Below, one piece after another: positions 1 to 5,920 of a stretch of 6,897 bases of DNA. The DNA lies in the NCBI GenBank assembly GCA_937912175.1, contig CALDOU010000075.1, positions 1 to 6,897 on the forward strand, given 5' to 3'. The notes beneath the pieces are model-generated. The model was not told the DNA's origin, made no database searches, and was given only the letters and a program-made list of their open reading frames with translations. This DNA comes from an uncultured Clostridia bacterium. GTDB lineage: Bacteria > Bacillota > Clostridia > Oscillospirales > Acutalibacteraceae. Every line of letters starts with the position of its first letter. Within the stretch, counting starts at the first letter, position 1. The position numbers and the translations under genes are program-made.

Positions 1-55
1 GCGCGCTTGAATGGGGTTCAAGAGGCCGCAGGTTCGACTCCTGTCACTCGGACCA
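1..55 (+). tRNA. tRNA-Pro (anticodon GGG), 5' end outside the window
   Basis: This is the 3' three-quarters of a tRNA gene. The anticodon stem is CTTGA (6-10) paired with TCAAG (18-22). It encloses the seven-base loop ATGGGGT, with T at position 33, anticodon GGG at 13-15 and G at position 37, as is typical of proline tRNAs. A five-base variable loop follows (23-27), then a T arm with loop TTCGACT (33-39). The acceptor strand is CACTCGG, the discriminator is A, and CCA is encoded at 53-55. The first bases (GCGCGC) fit the end of the D arm. The acceptor 5' strand and most of the D arm lie upstream of base 1. The short variable loop rules out Leu, Ser and Sec tRNAs, which the first hairpin superficially resembles. 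tRNA 3' ends are common integration sites, but I see no repeat of this end in the window. Confidence 0.88.
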
Positions 56-94
56 TGCCAAAAGACCAATTTAGATACAATGTAACTTTTTGTT

Positions 95-140
95 TAACGA
101 TTACTCTTAAATTTCACGGAGTAATCGTTACACTTTTTAT
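95..140 (+). terminator. Intrinsic terminator-like hairpin downstream of tRNA-Pro
   Basis: A perfect 12-bp inverted repeat, TAACGATTACTC (95-106) and GAGTAATCGTTA (119-130), encloses a 12-base loop. It is followed by a T-rich run on the plus strand (CACTTTTTATTT). The position, 40 bases after the encoded CCA, fits transcription termination of the tRNA operon. The stem is AT-rich for a terminator, so a binding-site role is possible but less likely. Confidence 0.65.
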
Positions 141-146
141 TTCTAT

Positions 147-176
147 TTTGCACCCTTTGTAATAGGGGGGTGCAAA
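147..176. repeat. Second inverted repeat, possible terminator
   Basis: TTTGCACCC (147-155) and GGGTGCAAA (168-176) form a 9-bp perfect stem with a 12-base loop. It lies 16 bases after the first hairpin. On the plus strand it is followed by a weakly T-rich tract (TTCTTATGTTTT), so it may be a backup terminator for the tRNA transcript. The GC content of the stem is higher than its surroundings. From here to 297 I see no gene. Confidence 0.45.
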
Positions 177-297
177 TTCTTATGTTTTAGGTAAATCATA
201 TACTCAATTTAAAGAACGTTATTTTTAATATTTGATTCATTCATGATTATTCGAGTCCCTTCCCATACTTGTTTTTATATAAAATTTTTTCGAAATA

Positions 298-567
298 TCA
301 GTATACTTTTTTTATAAAACTACTTTTTTCAAGAGTATACATATCTCTGTCATGTTCGAATTTTTCTTTCAAATCAACTTTCAATTTTTCATATTTTTTG
401 GCAATTTTAGGATTTTCAATCAAATAATCTCTAAAATAAGTTTCACCATTATCTCCTAAAATTCGGATATGAAGGTGAAACACCTTGTCTGCAAAGCCAT
501 TTGGAGTATACAAACTTCGACCATTGAGTTTGCCGGATGTATTGCGTATATGAAAATCAAAACTCAA
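298..567 (-). pseudogene. GrpB/UPF0157 family protein, C-terminal fragment
   Basis: The 89 residues match the C-terminal half of the GrpB (UPF0157) family, which is related to a domain found fused to dephospho-CoA kinases and to nucleotidyltransferases. Family landmarks visible in order are YTPNGFADKVFHLHIR (about 20-35), then GETYFRDYLIENPKIAKKYE and the ending HDRDMYT...FIKK. Family members are usually about 170-185 residues, so the N-terminal nucleotidyltransferase-like half is absent. The longest reading begins with a TTG that has no ribosome site. The same frame is open only to about base 600, where a TAA stops it. The residues MSFD at the start fit the family's usual stretch just before KGYTPNGF, but about 15 unrelated residues sit between them, suggesting an internal rearrangement. 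The divergent ATPase gene starts 80 bases away, so the missing half was probably lost when that block arrived. I infer a non-functional remnant. Confidence 0.75.
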
Positions 568-603
568 AAGAATAATACTAAAGTAAAAAAATTGGCAGAA
601 TTA

Positions 604-612
604 TGGTAAAAT
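604..612 (+). promoter_or_regulatory. Extended -10 promoter for the five-gene block
   Basis: TGGTAAAAT is an extended -10 element (TGn plus TAAAAT at 607-612). It places transcription start near 619 and leaves a leader of about 29 bases before the first ATG. No good -35 lies 17 bases upstream, which is usual for extended -10 promoters. The 13-base string TGGTAAAATTTAA recurs exactly in front of the dinB remnant (5912-5924), supporting it as a house-style promoter of this organism. Confidence 0.55.
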
Positions 613-647
613 TTAATTATAAGAATAAAACTGCTTGGGAGTAACTT

Positions 648-1391
648 ATGAGAGAATTATATTTAAAAAGCGTGGATATAAACAAGGGCGAGATACCACG
701 AAATAACTACATTTACGATTTATCTGTAATTAAAAATTTTAAGAAAATAGAATTCAAAAAACCTATTACAATATTTGTGGGAGAAAACGGACTTGGAAAA
801 TCCACTCTAATAGAAGCAATAGCTACAAAATGGGGATTTAACGCAGAAGGCGGTTCGAAGCATTTTAATTTTAAAACTCGGCAGACCGAATCTGACCTAA
901 ACAAATATGTCAAAATTATAAAGGGTCCATACAGAGCGAAAGACGGATATTTCTTAAGGTCGGAATCACTTTATAATGTGGCATCAAATATTGATGACCT
1001 TGATGAAGTTAAGTGTGATGCACCACCAATATCGCTAGCGTATGGTGGGAAGTCGCTACACGACCAATCGCATGGAGAAAGTTTTCTTAGTATATTTTTC
1101 AAAAGATTTATGGGAAATGGTCTTTATATACTAGATGAACCTGAAGCGGCACTTTCTCCTGTCTCTCAAATGTCGCTGCTCATAAGGATAAGTGAGCTTG
1201 TTAATTTAAATTCACAATTTATAATTGCCACTCACTCGCCGATTCTTTTGGCTATCCCGAATGCCGAGATACTTGAAATAACCGACAAAGGTATTCTCCA
1301 AAAGAAATATTTTGAAACTAACCATTTTAAAACAATGAAAAACTTTTTTGAAAATACAGAAAAAACAGTAGATTCACTTATAAATGAGTAA
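648..1391 (+). CDS. AAA/ABC-type ATPase (COG3910-like), 247 aa
   Basis: This is a small soluble P-loop ATPase of the ABC/SMC-related group often annotated as a predicted ATPase. The Walker A motif GENGLGKST is at residues 45-53. An ABC signature-like SHGES is at 141-145, Walker B LYILDEPEAALSP is at about 159-171 with D163 and E164, and the H-loop ATHSP is at 194-198. The short spacing between Walker A and the signature leaves no room for the long coiled coil of true SMC or RecF proteins. There are no membrane segments, so it is not a typical ABC importer subunit. The ATG follows GGGAG (637-641) with a six-base gap. It heads a run of five plus-strand genes and lies 25 bases before the next. 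Similar ATPases are found alone and in defence or stress contexts; the role here cannot be read from sequence. No partner nuclease is adjacent. Confidence 0.9.
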   Translation: MRELYLKSVDINKGEIPRNNYIYDLSVIKNFKKIEFKKPITIFVGENGLGKSTLIEAIATKWGFNAEGGSKHFNFKTRQTESDLNKYVKIIKGPYRAKDGYFLRSESLYNVASNIDDLDEVKCDAPPISLAYGGKSLHDQSHGESFLSIFFKRFMGNGLYILDEPEAALSPVSQMSLLIRISELVNLNSQFIIATHSPILLAIPNAEILEITDKGILQKKYFETNHFKTMKNFFENTEKTVDSLINE

Positions 1392-1416
1392 TTTATATTC
1401 TATGAGGTGATAACAG

Positions 1417-1863
1417 ATGGAAATAAGAAGAATCGATGAAAATAAAAAACAATTTTTAGATTTGCTTTTGTTGGCAGATGAACAAGAAAACATGATTGAT
1501 CGTTATTTAGGAAGAGGCACGATGTATGTTTTATATGACAATGGTGTAAAAGGTGAAGTGGTAGTAACAGATGAGGGGAACGGGATTTTAGAGATTAAAA
1601 ATATAGCTGTATTACCTGAATATCAAGGTAATGGCTACGGGAGATTACTTATTGCTTTTTTAGTAAAAGAGTATAAGGATAAGAAATACCATGAATTGCA
1701 AGTTGGGACAGGAGATAGTCCACTAACACTTTCTTTTTATAAAAAGTGTGGTTTCATTTACCACCACAGAATAAAAAATTTTTTTGTAGATAATTATTAT
1801 CAGCCTATATATGAATGCGGAAAACAACTTGTAGATATGATATATTTGAGAAGAAAAATGTAG
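1417..1863 (+). CDS. GNAT N-acetyltransferase, YvbK-like, 148 aa
   Basis: A GNAT-fold enzyme that would transfer an acetyl group from acetyl-CoA to an amine. The coenzyme A pyrophosphate loop is visible as QGNGYG (70-75), preceded by the beta-4 strand IKNIAVLPEY. Motif B, SFYKKCGF (106-113), follows. The overall pattern resembles Bacillus subtilis YvbK: an early LLLLAD, then VGTGDS, a late FF..NYY.PIYE.G and a C-terminal DMIYL. I recall that protein as an acetyltransferase of unknown physiological substrate. The length is normal for the family. A good ribosome site, GAGGTG (1404-1409), lies seven bases before the ATG. The gene is co-directional with the ATPase upstream and the second GNAT downstream and is probably co-transcribed with them. 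The substrate is unknown. Confidence 0.9.
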   Translation: MEIRRIDENKKQFLDLLLLADEQENMIDRYLGRGTMYVLYDNGVKGEVVVTDEGNGILEIKNIAVLPEYQGNGYGRLLIAFLVKEYKDKKYHELQVGTGDSPLTLSFYKKCGFIYHHRIKNFFVDNYYQPIYECGKQLVDMIYLRRKM

Positions 1864-1899
1864 TTTTAAAATTACTTTTAAGGTGTATTGAGGGTAAAA

Positions 1900-2394
1900 A
1901 TGGAAATAAGAAAAATCAAAAAGCCTGATGATATAAACGCTATTGGTAAAATTTATGAGAAGTCTTGGAAGTTTGCCTATAATGGAATAATTCCAAAAGA
2001 TTATATTGACAGCATTTTGGGAGATAGTTGGATTCCTCATTTTGAGAATAAAGATATGTTTAATCTTGTGCTTATAGAAGATAATGAGTTTATCGGTACT
2101 GCAAGTTATTGCAAATCAAGAAGTAAAGAATTTAATGATTTCGGTGAAATTGTTTCCATATATTTGCTACCTGAACATATGGGAAAAGGCTACGGGAAGC
2201 TATTATTTGAAGCTACTTTAAACGAACTTATTAAACTTGGATATAAAAATGTTTTCCTTTGGGTACTTGAAGAAAATACGAGGGCAAGACGTTTTTACGA
2301 AAAACAAAAATTTAAACTTTCAGATAAGTCTAATTATGTAAATATAGGCAGTAAAAATCTAAAAGAAGTTGCTTATACGTACTGTATGCAATAA
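1900..2394 (+). CDS. GNAT N-acetyltransferase, 164 aa
   Basis: A second GNAT acetyltransferase of a different subfamily from its neighbour. The N-terminal SWKFAYNGIIPKDYID (about 22-37) is typical of the group with a W..AY.GIIP signature. The acetyl-CoA loop is PEHMGKGYGK (91-100), and the C-terminal motif is RARRFYEKQKF (128-138). In the loop, the usual Q/R position is occupied by M94. I start at the ATG at 1900 and not at the in-frame TTG at 1888. GAGGG (1890-1894) sits five bases before the ATG, and the protein then begins MEIRKIKKPDD, as GNATs of this type do. It follows the YvbK-like gene by 36 bases with no visible terminator between. The subfamily includes proteins annotated as antibiotic or polyamine acetyltransferases, but nothing here identifies the acceptor. 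Confidence 0.88.
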   Translation: MEIRKIKKPDDINAIGKIYEKSWKFAYNGIIPKDYIDSILGDSWIPHFENKDMFNLVLIEDNEFIGTASYCKSRSKEFNDFGEIVSIYLLPEHMGKGYGKLLFEATLNELIKLGYKNVFLWVLEENTRARRFYEKQKFKLSDKSNYVNIGSKNLKEVAYTYCMQ

Positions 2395-2421
2395 AAAATA
2401 CTTTTGAAAAGTGGTGGCGTT

Positions 2422-3105
2422 ATGAAAAAAGATTTTACAAATATGCCTTATAGTGAAATAAAAAGCAAATTTAAGAATGTATATTTTATAATTGGTACTG
2501 CTTATGCCGGAAAATCAACTATGGTAAAAATGCTAGCCGATCACAATAATGGCATAATGTGCGGTGAAAATTACACAACTAATGTTTTTAAGGATTATGG
2601 TGTCAACTTAAAAGACCAGCCTAATTTGTGCTATACTGATAATCATAGCATGGAAGAATTCGTAAGCAGAACACCCGATGAATACTACAACTGGATTAAA
2701 AACTGCGATATAGAGGTAACTCCAATCGAAATAAGCGAATTGCTTGAGCTTACATCAAAATATCCTAATAAAAAAATTTTTGTTGACACGAGTATTCCTA
2801 TGGAAATTTTAAAAGAAATATCAGACTATGACCACGTTGCAGTTATGCTTAGTGAAAAACAGATGTCAGTTGATAGATTTTTTGAAAGAGATGATTACGA
2901 AAAACAAATTATATTTCGTGCTATTAAAAATTCGAAAAATCCCGAAGCAACAATGGCAAATTACAGAAAAATTTTAGAAAAACTAAATAGCCAAGAAAGA
3001 TATAACAAATTTCTAAATAGTGGTTTTTGGGTGTTCAAAAGAGATGATTCTTTAACATTAAAGCAGACGATGGAATGTTTAGAAAAGCATTTTAAGTTAA
3101 GATAA
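2422..3105 (+). CDS. P-loop kinase-like protein, 227 aa
   Basis: A cytosolic nucleotide-binding protein with the layout of a small-molecule kinase in the adenylate/shikimate-kinase-like group. Strand FKNVYFII leads into Walker A GTAYAGKST (25-33). KKIFVDTSIP (117-126) looks like a later core strand with a Walker B-type D122, and another strand, HVAVMLS, follows at 138-144. An arginine-bearing helix, SVDRFFERDDYE (149-160), resembles a LID region. I do not recognise a named family, so no substrate is assigned. I choose the ATG at 2422 over the in-frame TTG at 2404 because GGTGG (2413-2417) lies four bases before the ATG. The gene sits between two acetyltransferase genes with 27- and 21-base gaps, which suggests a role in modifying the same kind of small molecule. 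Confidence 0.8.
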   Translation: MKKDFTNMPYSEIKSKFKNVYFIIGTAYAGKSTMVKMLADHNNGIMCGENYTTNVFKDYGVNLKDQPNLCYTDNHSMEEFVSRTPDEYYNWIKNCDIEVTPIEISELLELTSKYPNKKIFVDTSIPMEILKEISDYDHVAVMLSEKQMSVDRFFERDDYEKQIIFRAIKNSKNPEATMANYRKILEKLNSQERYNKFLNSGFWVFKRDDSLTLKQTMECLEKHFKLR

Positions 3106-3126
3106 AAAATTGGGAGAGTAAGTAAT

Positions 3127-3543
3127 ATGGATATAGAATATAACGAGGAAAAATTAAGTGAAGATATCGGTAAGTTAATAAATATCGGATTCACGAAATA
3201 TGCGGAAGAATCCGGTATAAGCACGAATTATAAGGAGTTTAATTTTGTAGCTTATGAAAGTGGCGAGGTTGCCGGTGTATTAGAAGGCATTACACTTTAT
3301 GATGAAGTCAGGGTAAATAATTTAATAGTTACCGAAAGGTACCGCCAAAAAGGTATCGGCAGTAAGCTTTTAAATGCTGTTTTTGAGCGGTTTGATAGTA
3401 AAGCTTTTAGGTATGTTTCGCTGTGCACTTTCGAGTTCCAAGCTCCTAAGTTTTACGAAAAATGCGGTTTTGAGCTTGAATTTGTGAGGGGAAATAAAAA
3501 AAATCCGAAACTTACAAAATACTTCTTTGTGAAATATTTTTAA
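3127..3543 (+). CDS. GNAT N-acetyltransferase, 138 aa
   Basis: The third GNAT enzyme of the block, and again a distinct subfamily. The core strand VRVNNLIVTERY leads into the acetyl-CoA loop RQKGIG (73-78). The second motif, TFEFQAPKFYEKCGFE (101-116), carries the FQAPKFYEKCGF pattern common among compact GNATs. The protein is short but complete for this type, ending in a beta strand, KYFFVKYF. The ATG follows GGGAG (3112-3116) with a ten-base gap, which is on the long side. It is the last gene of the unidirectional block: the stop is at 3541-3543 and the next promoter begins only four bases later, with no terminator hairpin in between. Transcription may therefore read through into the MerR unit. 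The substrate is unknown. Confidence 0.88.
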   Translation: MDIEYNEEKLSEDIGKLINIGFTKYAEESGISTNYKEFNFVAYESGEVAGVLEGITLYDEVRVNNLIVTERYRQKGIGSKLLNAVFERFDSKAFRYVSLCTFEFQAPKFYEKCGFELEFVRGNKKNPKLTKYFFVKYF

Positions 3544-3546
3544 AGT

Positions 3547-3578
3547 GTTGACATTAACGCTACGGCAACCTTTATAAT
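3547..3578 (+). promoter_or_regulatory. MerR-type promoter with 19-bp spacer and operator dyad
   Basis: A perfect -35 TTGACA (3548-3553) and a perfect -10 TATAAT (3573-3578) are separated by 19 bp. This is the overlong spacer that MerR regulators correct by untwisting DNA. A dyad centred at 3558 (GTTG.C.T to A.G.CAAC, 3547-3569) overlaps the -35 and the spacer, as in autoregulated MerR-family operators. The gene directly downstream encodes a MerR protein, so autoregulation is the simple reading. The leader would be about 15 bases. Confidence 0.88.
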
Positions 3579-3599
3579 TAAAAACATGGAGGTGAAGAA

Positions 3600-4499
3600 A
3601 TGAAAACAGTCAGCGAAATATCAAAGATCACGGGTCTTAGCAAACGTGCTATCAGATTTTATGACGAATCGGGATTATTGCATCCGGTCGGGCATTCTGA
3701 TGCAGGTTATAGGCTTTACGATTACAAAGCGCTTGAAACTTTGCAGCAAATAATGTTTTTTAAAGAATTTGATGTTCCTCTTAAAGACATTAAAGTAATA
3801 CTTGAAAATCCGAATCTTGATAAAGTGGCATTGCTTAAAAGCCATAAAGAAGCGCTCACAGTAAAAAGAGACAGGCTAAACAATCTGATAAAGCTTGTTG
3901 ACAAAACGATAAAAAATCCGGAAACGATGAGCTTTATGGAGTTTGATTTTGGGAATATAGAAAAAGCCTTGTCCGAAAATTTTGAATTTTTAAAAAATAA
4001 CCCGAGTCATCAAAAGCAGTATGACGCTTTAATATCAGAATACGGAAGCTACGAAAAATTTAATGACGTAATGATGAGCGGAATGGTTGCAAATCAAGAT
4101 TTGATAGTTGATCTATACGGAAGTTTAGAAAATTACCATAAATCCATGCAAAACTTACCTAAGCGGATTAAAAACATGGAAGAATGTAGCGATCGGTTGC
4201 TTAAGCTTTATTCAAAGCTTGCAAAAATGACAGACAAAGATGTAAGCGATAAGCAAGTTCAAACTATAATTGCAGAAATGGATAGTTTAATGCTAAAAAT
4301 GGATGCGGGAGGTTTTGAGGGCAGTGAAAAGGTAAAAAAATGGTCTTTAAAACAAGTTTCGAAAGATCCTGAACAAAAGAAAAAATACAAAGAAGCTTTA
4401 GCAAAAGCCAAAAAAATGCAAGATGAAAAGTACGGCAAGGGATTTACTAAGTTTTTAAACAGCGCATCTGATTATTATTTAAAGAACTTAAAAAAATAA
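3600..4499 (+). CDS. MerR-family transcriptional regulator, 299 aa
   Basis: The N-terminal winged helix-turn-helix is clear: TVSEISKITGLSKRAIRFYD (3-22) is the recognition module, and GYRLYDYKALETLQQI (36-51) is the wing. The region from KSHKEALTVKRDRLNNLIKLVDKTI (about 80-104) is the usual dimerising coiled coil, close to TipAL/multidrug-type MerR proteins. The remaining ~190 residues are helical, lysine-rich and without clustered cysteines, so a metal sensor is unlikely. They resemble a TipAS-like ligand domain only loosely. EYGSYEKFNDVMMS (147-160) and DLYGSLENYHKSM (171-183) look like two copies of one short helical motif. The ribosome site GGAGGTG (3588-3594) lies five bases before the ATG. 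A matching MerR promoter precedes it, and the AAA+ gene starts 17 bases after its stop, so it probably controls that gene. The effector is unknown. Confidence 0.92.
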   Translation: MKTVSEISKITGLSKRAIRFYDESGLLHPVGHSDAGYRLYDYKALETLQQIMFFKEFDVPLKDIKVILENPNLDKVALLKSHKEALTVKRDRLNNLIKLVDKTIKNPETMSFMEFDFGNIEKALSENFEFLKNNPSHQKQYDALISEYGSYEKFNDVMMSGMVANQDLIVDLYGSLENYHKSMQNLPKRIKNMEECSDRLLKLYSKLAKMTDKDVSDKQVQTIIAEMDSLMLKMDAGGFEGSEKVKKWSLKQVSKDPEQKKKYKEALAKAKKMQDEKYGKGFTKFLNSASDYYLKNLKK

Positions 4500-4516
4500 A
4501 GGAGTATTAATTTAAA

Positions 4517-5800
4517 ATGAAAAATAGGGGAAAAAAGTTTTTATCGGTAGGATTGGCATCGTTAATTTTATCAACAAGTGTTTTTAGCGTGCGTACCAGT
4601 GCACTGGATTGGACCATGGTGATGCCAAATGTGGTAGGCTCGGTAATTGTAGGATCTGTTCCGAAAATCTTGGGAAAGACTTACGATGCTGTTACATCAA
4701 ATTATGATAGGTTTATAACATACAGAGATATAGAAAAGCATAGAGGATTTAGAACCCCGCAAGAAATAGTGAATAAGTTGGACGATATTGTAAAAAATAA
4801 ATCGGAAATAAAAATATATGGTCAGGAAAAAGCAAAATCTCAAATGGTAGATGCTTTAAGCAGCGTAGTAACTAGAATTGATAATATAAAACGCCATAAA
4901 AGTGACGTTAAAGAAATAAGAGGAAATATAGTCTATTTAATAGGACGTCCCGGAGTCGGGAAAACTAAAATGTGTTATGCGATTGCCGATGCATTTTTAA
5001 AGCACCCCGAAAAATCGTCAATTTTTTTACATAGCGAAAGCATTACCGATGAATCAACACTTGGAAATCAGCTGTTTAAAACGGTGGGCACGAAAGATAT
5101 CGGTGAAAGGCACAAGAAAAATATATTCGGTGGAATAGTTGCGAAAGAAGAAGAATCTCCGATGCTCAAACATCTTCTTAATTGGTATGACTCAGTTGTA
5201 ATCATAGATGAATATGAAAAAATGAAACAACAAAGTGCAAAACCCGGAACAACTATGATGGTGGGCGGTATGAGTCTCCCCATTGCAGGAGGTCAGGCCA
5301 CGGCTCCAAAATGTGATAATAGCGCAGATGAGGTGCTCCGGTCAATTGCTTCAACCGGGAAATATAAATTCATGAATAAAGAAATTGATTGCAGTAGAAC
5401 GCTGTTTTTAATCACAACAAATGAAACGAAAGAAGAATTAGAGCAAAACTTCGGCATCGGTGGTGTAAAAGGTGGCGGAGTGCAAAGGCTTAATATAATA
5501 GAATTTGATGATTTAACAATAGATGCTTGCAGAGGTGTCGTAAATGATTTGGTAGAAACGGTTTCAAATGTTCTTACTGATCAGCAAGGGCCTTTTAAAG
5601 TTAAGAGCGTGACTTTCGATAAAGACAGCTTGGAATCAATGGCAAATTACATCTTTAACGATAAAATCATGCAAGGACGTGCCAAAAACAAACTTGAAGA
5701 TAAAATCTATAGTATGTTTTCAAAAAATATAGGAAAAGACGCAAACAAAAAAATTCAAATTACTTTTGATAAATCAAATAGTACGTTTTCTTATGAATAA
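4517..5800 (+). CDS. Exported or membrane-anchored Clp/torsin-like AAA+ ATPase, 427 aa
   Basis: An AAA+ motor with an export signal. Residues 1-29 form a signal sequence: KNRGKK, a hydrophobic core at about 8-24, and a possible cleavage after TSA (27-29). A second hydrophobic stretch lies at 34-49. The AAA+ core has a Clp-type box, IYGQEKAKSQMVDAL (100-114), and Walker A GRPGVGKT (143-150). Walker B SVVIIDEYEKM is at 226-236 (D231, E232), and sensor 1 LFLITTN ends at N302. The candidate arginine finger is R324 in VQRLNIIEF, and sensor 2 is R388 in MQGRAKNKLEDKI. All catalytic positions look intact. The order of signal, hydrophobic patch and single Clp-like AAA+ domain recalls eukaryotic torsins. 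If both hydrophobic stretches span the membrane, the motor would instead face the cytoplasm; positive residues K50, K54, R65 and R70 favour that. GGAG (4501-4504) is 12 bases from the ATG. It is co-transcribed with merR. Confidence 0.85.
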   Translation: MKNRGKKFLSVGLASLILSTSVFSVRTSALDWTMVMPNVVGSVIVGSVPKILGKTYDAVTSNYDRFITYRDIEKHRGFRTPQEIVNKLDDIVKNKSEIKIYGQEKAKSQMVDALSSVVTRIDNIKRHKSDVKEIRGNIVYLIGRPGVGKTKMCYAIADAFLKHPEKSSIFLHSESITDESTLGNQLFKTVGTKDIGERHKKNIFGGIVAKEEESPMLKHLLNWYDSVVIIDEYEKMKQQSAKPGTTMMVGGMSLPIAGGQATAPKCDNSADEVLRSIASTGKYKFMNKEIDCSRTLFLITTNETKEELEQNFGIGGVKGGGVQRLNIIEFDDLTIDACRGVVNDLVETVSNVLTDQQGPFKVKSVTFDKDSLESMANYIFNDKIMQGRAKNKLEDKIYSMFSKNIGKDANKKIQITFDKSNSTFSYE

Positions 5801-5890
5801 TTCTATTTTTACTTTTGGACTTCGTTCCCATAATAAAACTTATAGCGTCAATAAATTGAATTTTTAAAAGACTAATAACTGAAAAAACAT

Positions 5891-5920
5891 TTCAAGCACC
5901 TGCCTAAATTGTGGTAAAAT
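5891..5920 (+). promoter_or_regulatory. Promoter of the dinB remnant
   Basis: An extended -10, TGGTAAAAT (5912-5920), has a weak -35-like TTCAAG (5891-5896) 18 bp upstream. The start point would be near 5927, with the ATG 46 bases later. The sequence TGGTAAAATTTAA is identical to the promoter core at 604-616. One arm of a long-range inverted repeat occupies the -35/-10 spacer. Confidence 0.5.

Noticed and set aside
1..55. Possible tRNA-Leu, Ser or Sec with a long variable arm
   Set aside because: The CTTGA/TCAAG hairpin has a seven-base loop with T33, GGG and G37, so it is the anticodon arm. The true variable loop is five bases, and the T arm follows as in tRNA-Pro.
713..913. Minus-strand frame inside the ATPase gene and similar ones at 1723-2040, 2961-3224, 3722-3904 and 5068-5283
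   Set aside because: Each lies opposite a well-supported gene, lacks a ribosome site and shows no domain pattern.
1888..1899. Upstream TTG start for the second GNAT
   Set aside because: GAGGG lies at proper distance from the ATG at 1900, while AAGGTG is only two bases from the TTG.
2404..2421. Upstream TTG start for the kinase-like gene
   Set aside because: No ribosome site precedes it, and GGTGG sits just before the ATG at 2422.
1417..3543. GNAT genes as tandem duplicates
   Set aside because: Lengths, N termini and motif contexts differ too much; they belong to three subfamilies.
5801..5890. Terminator after the AAA+ gene
   Set aside because: Only a very weak stem (GGA..TCC near 5817-5828) and scattered T bases are present; not enough to call.
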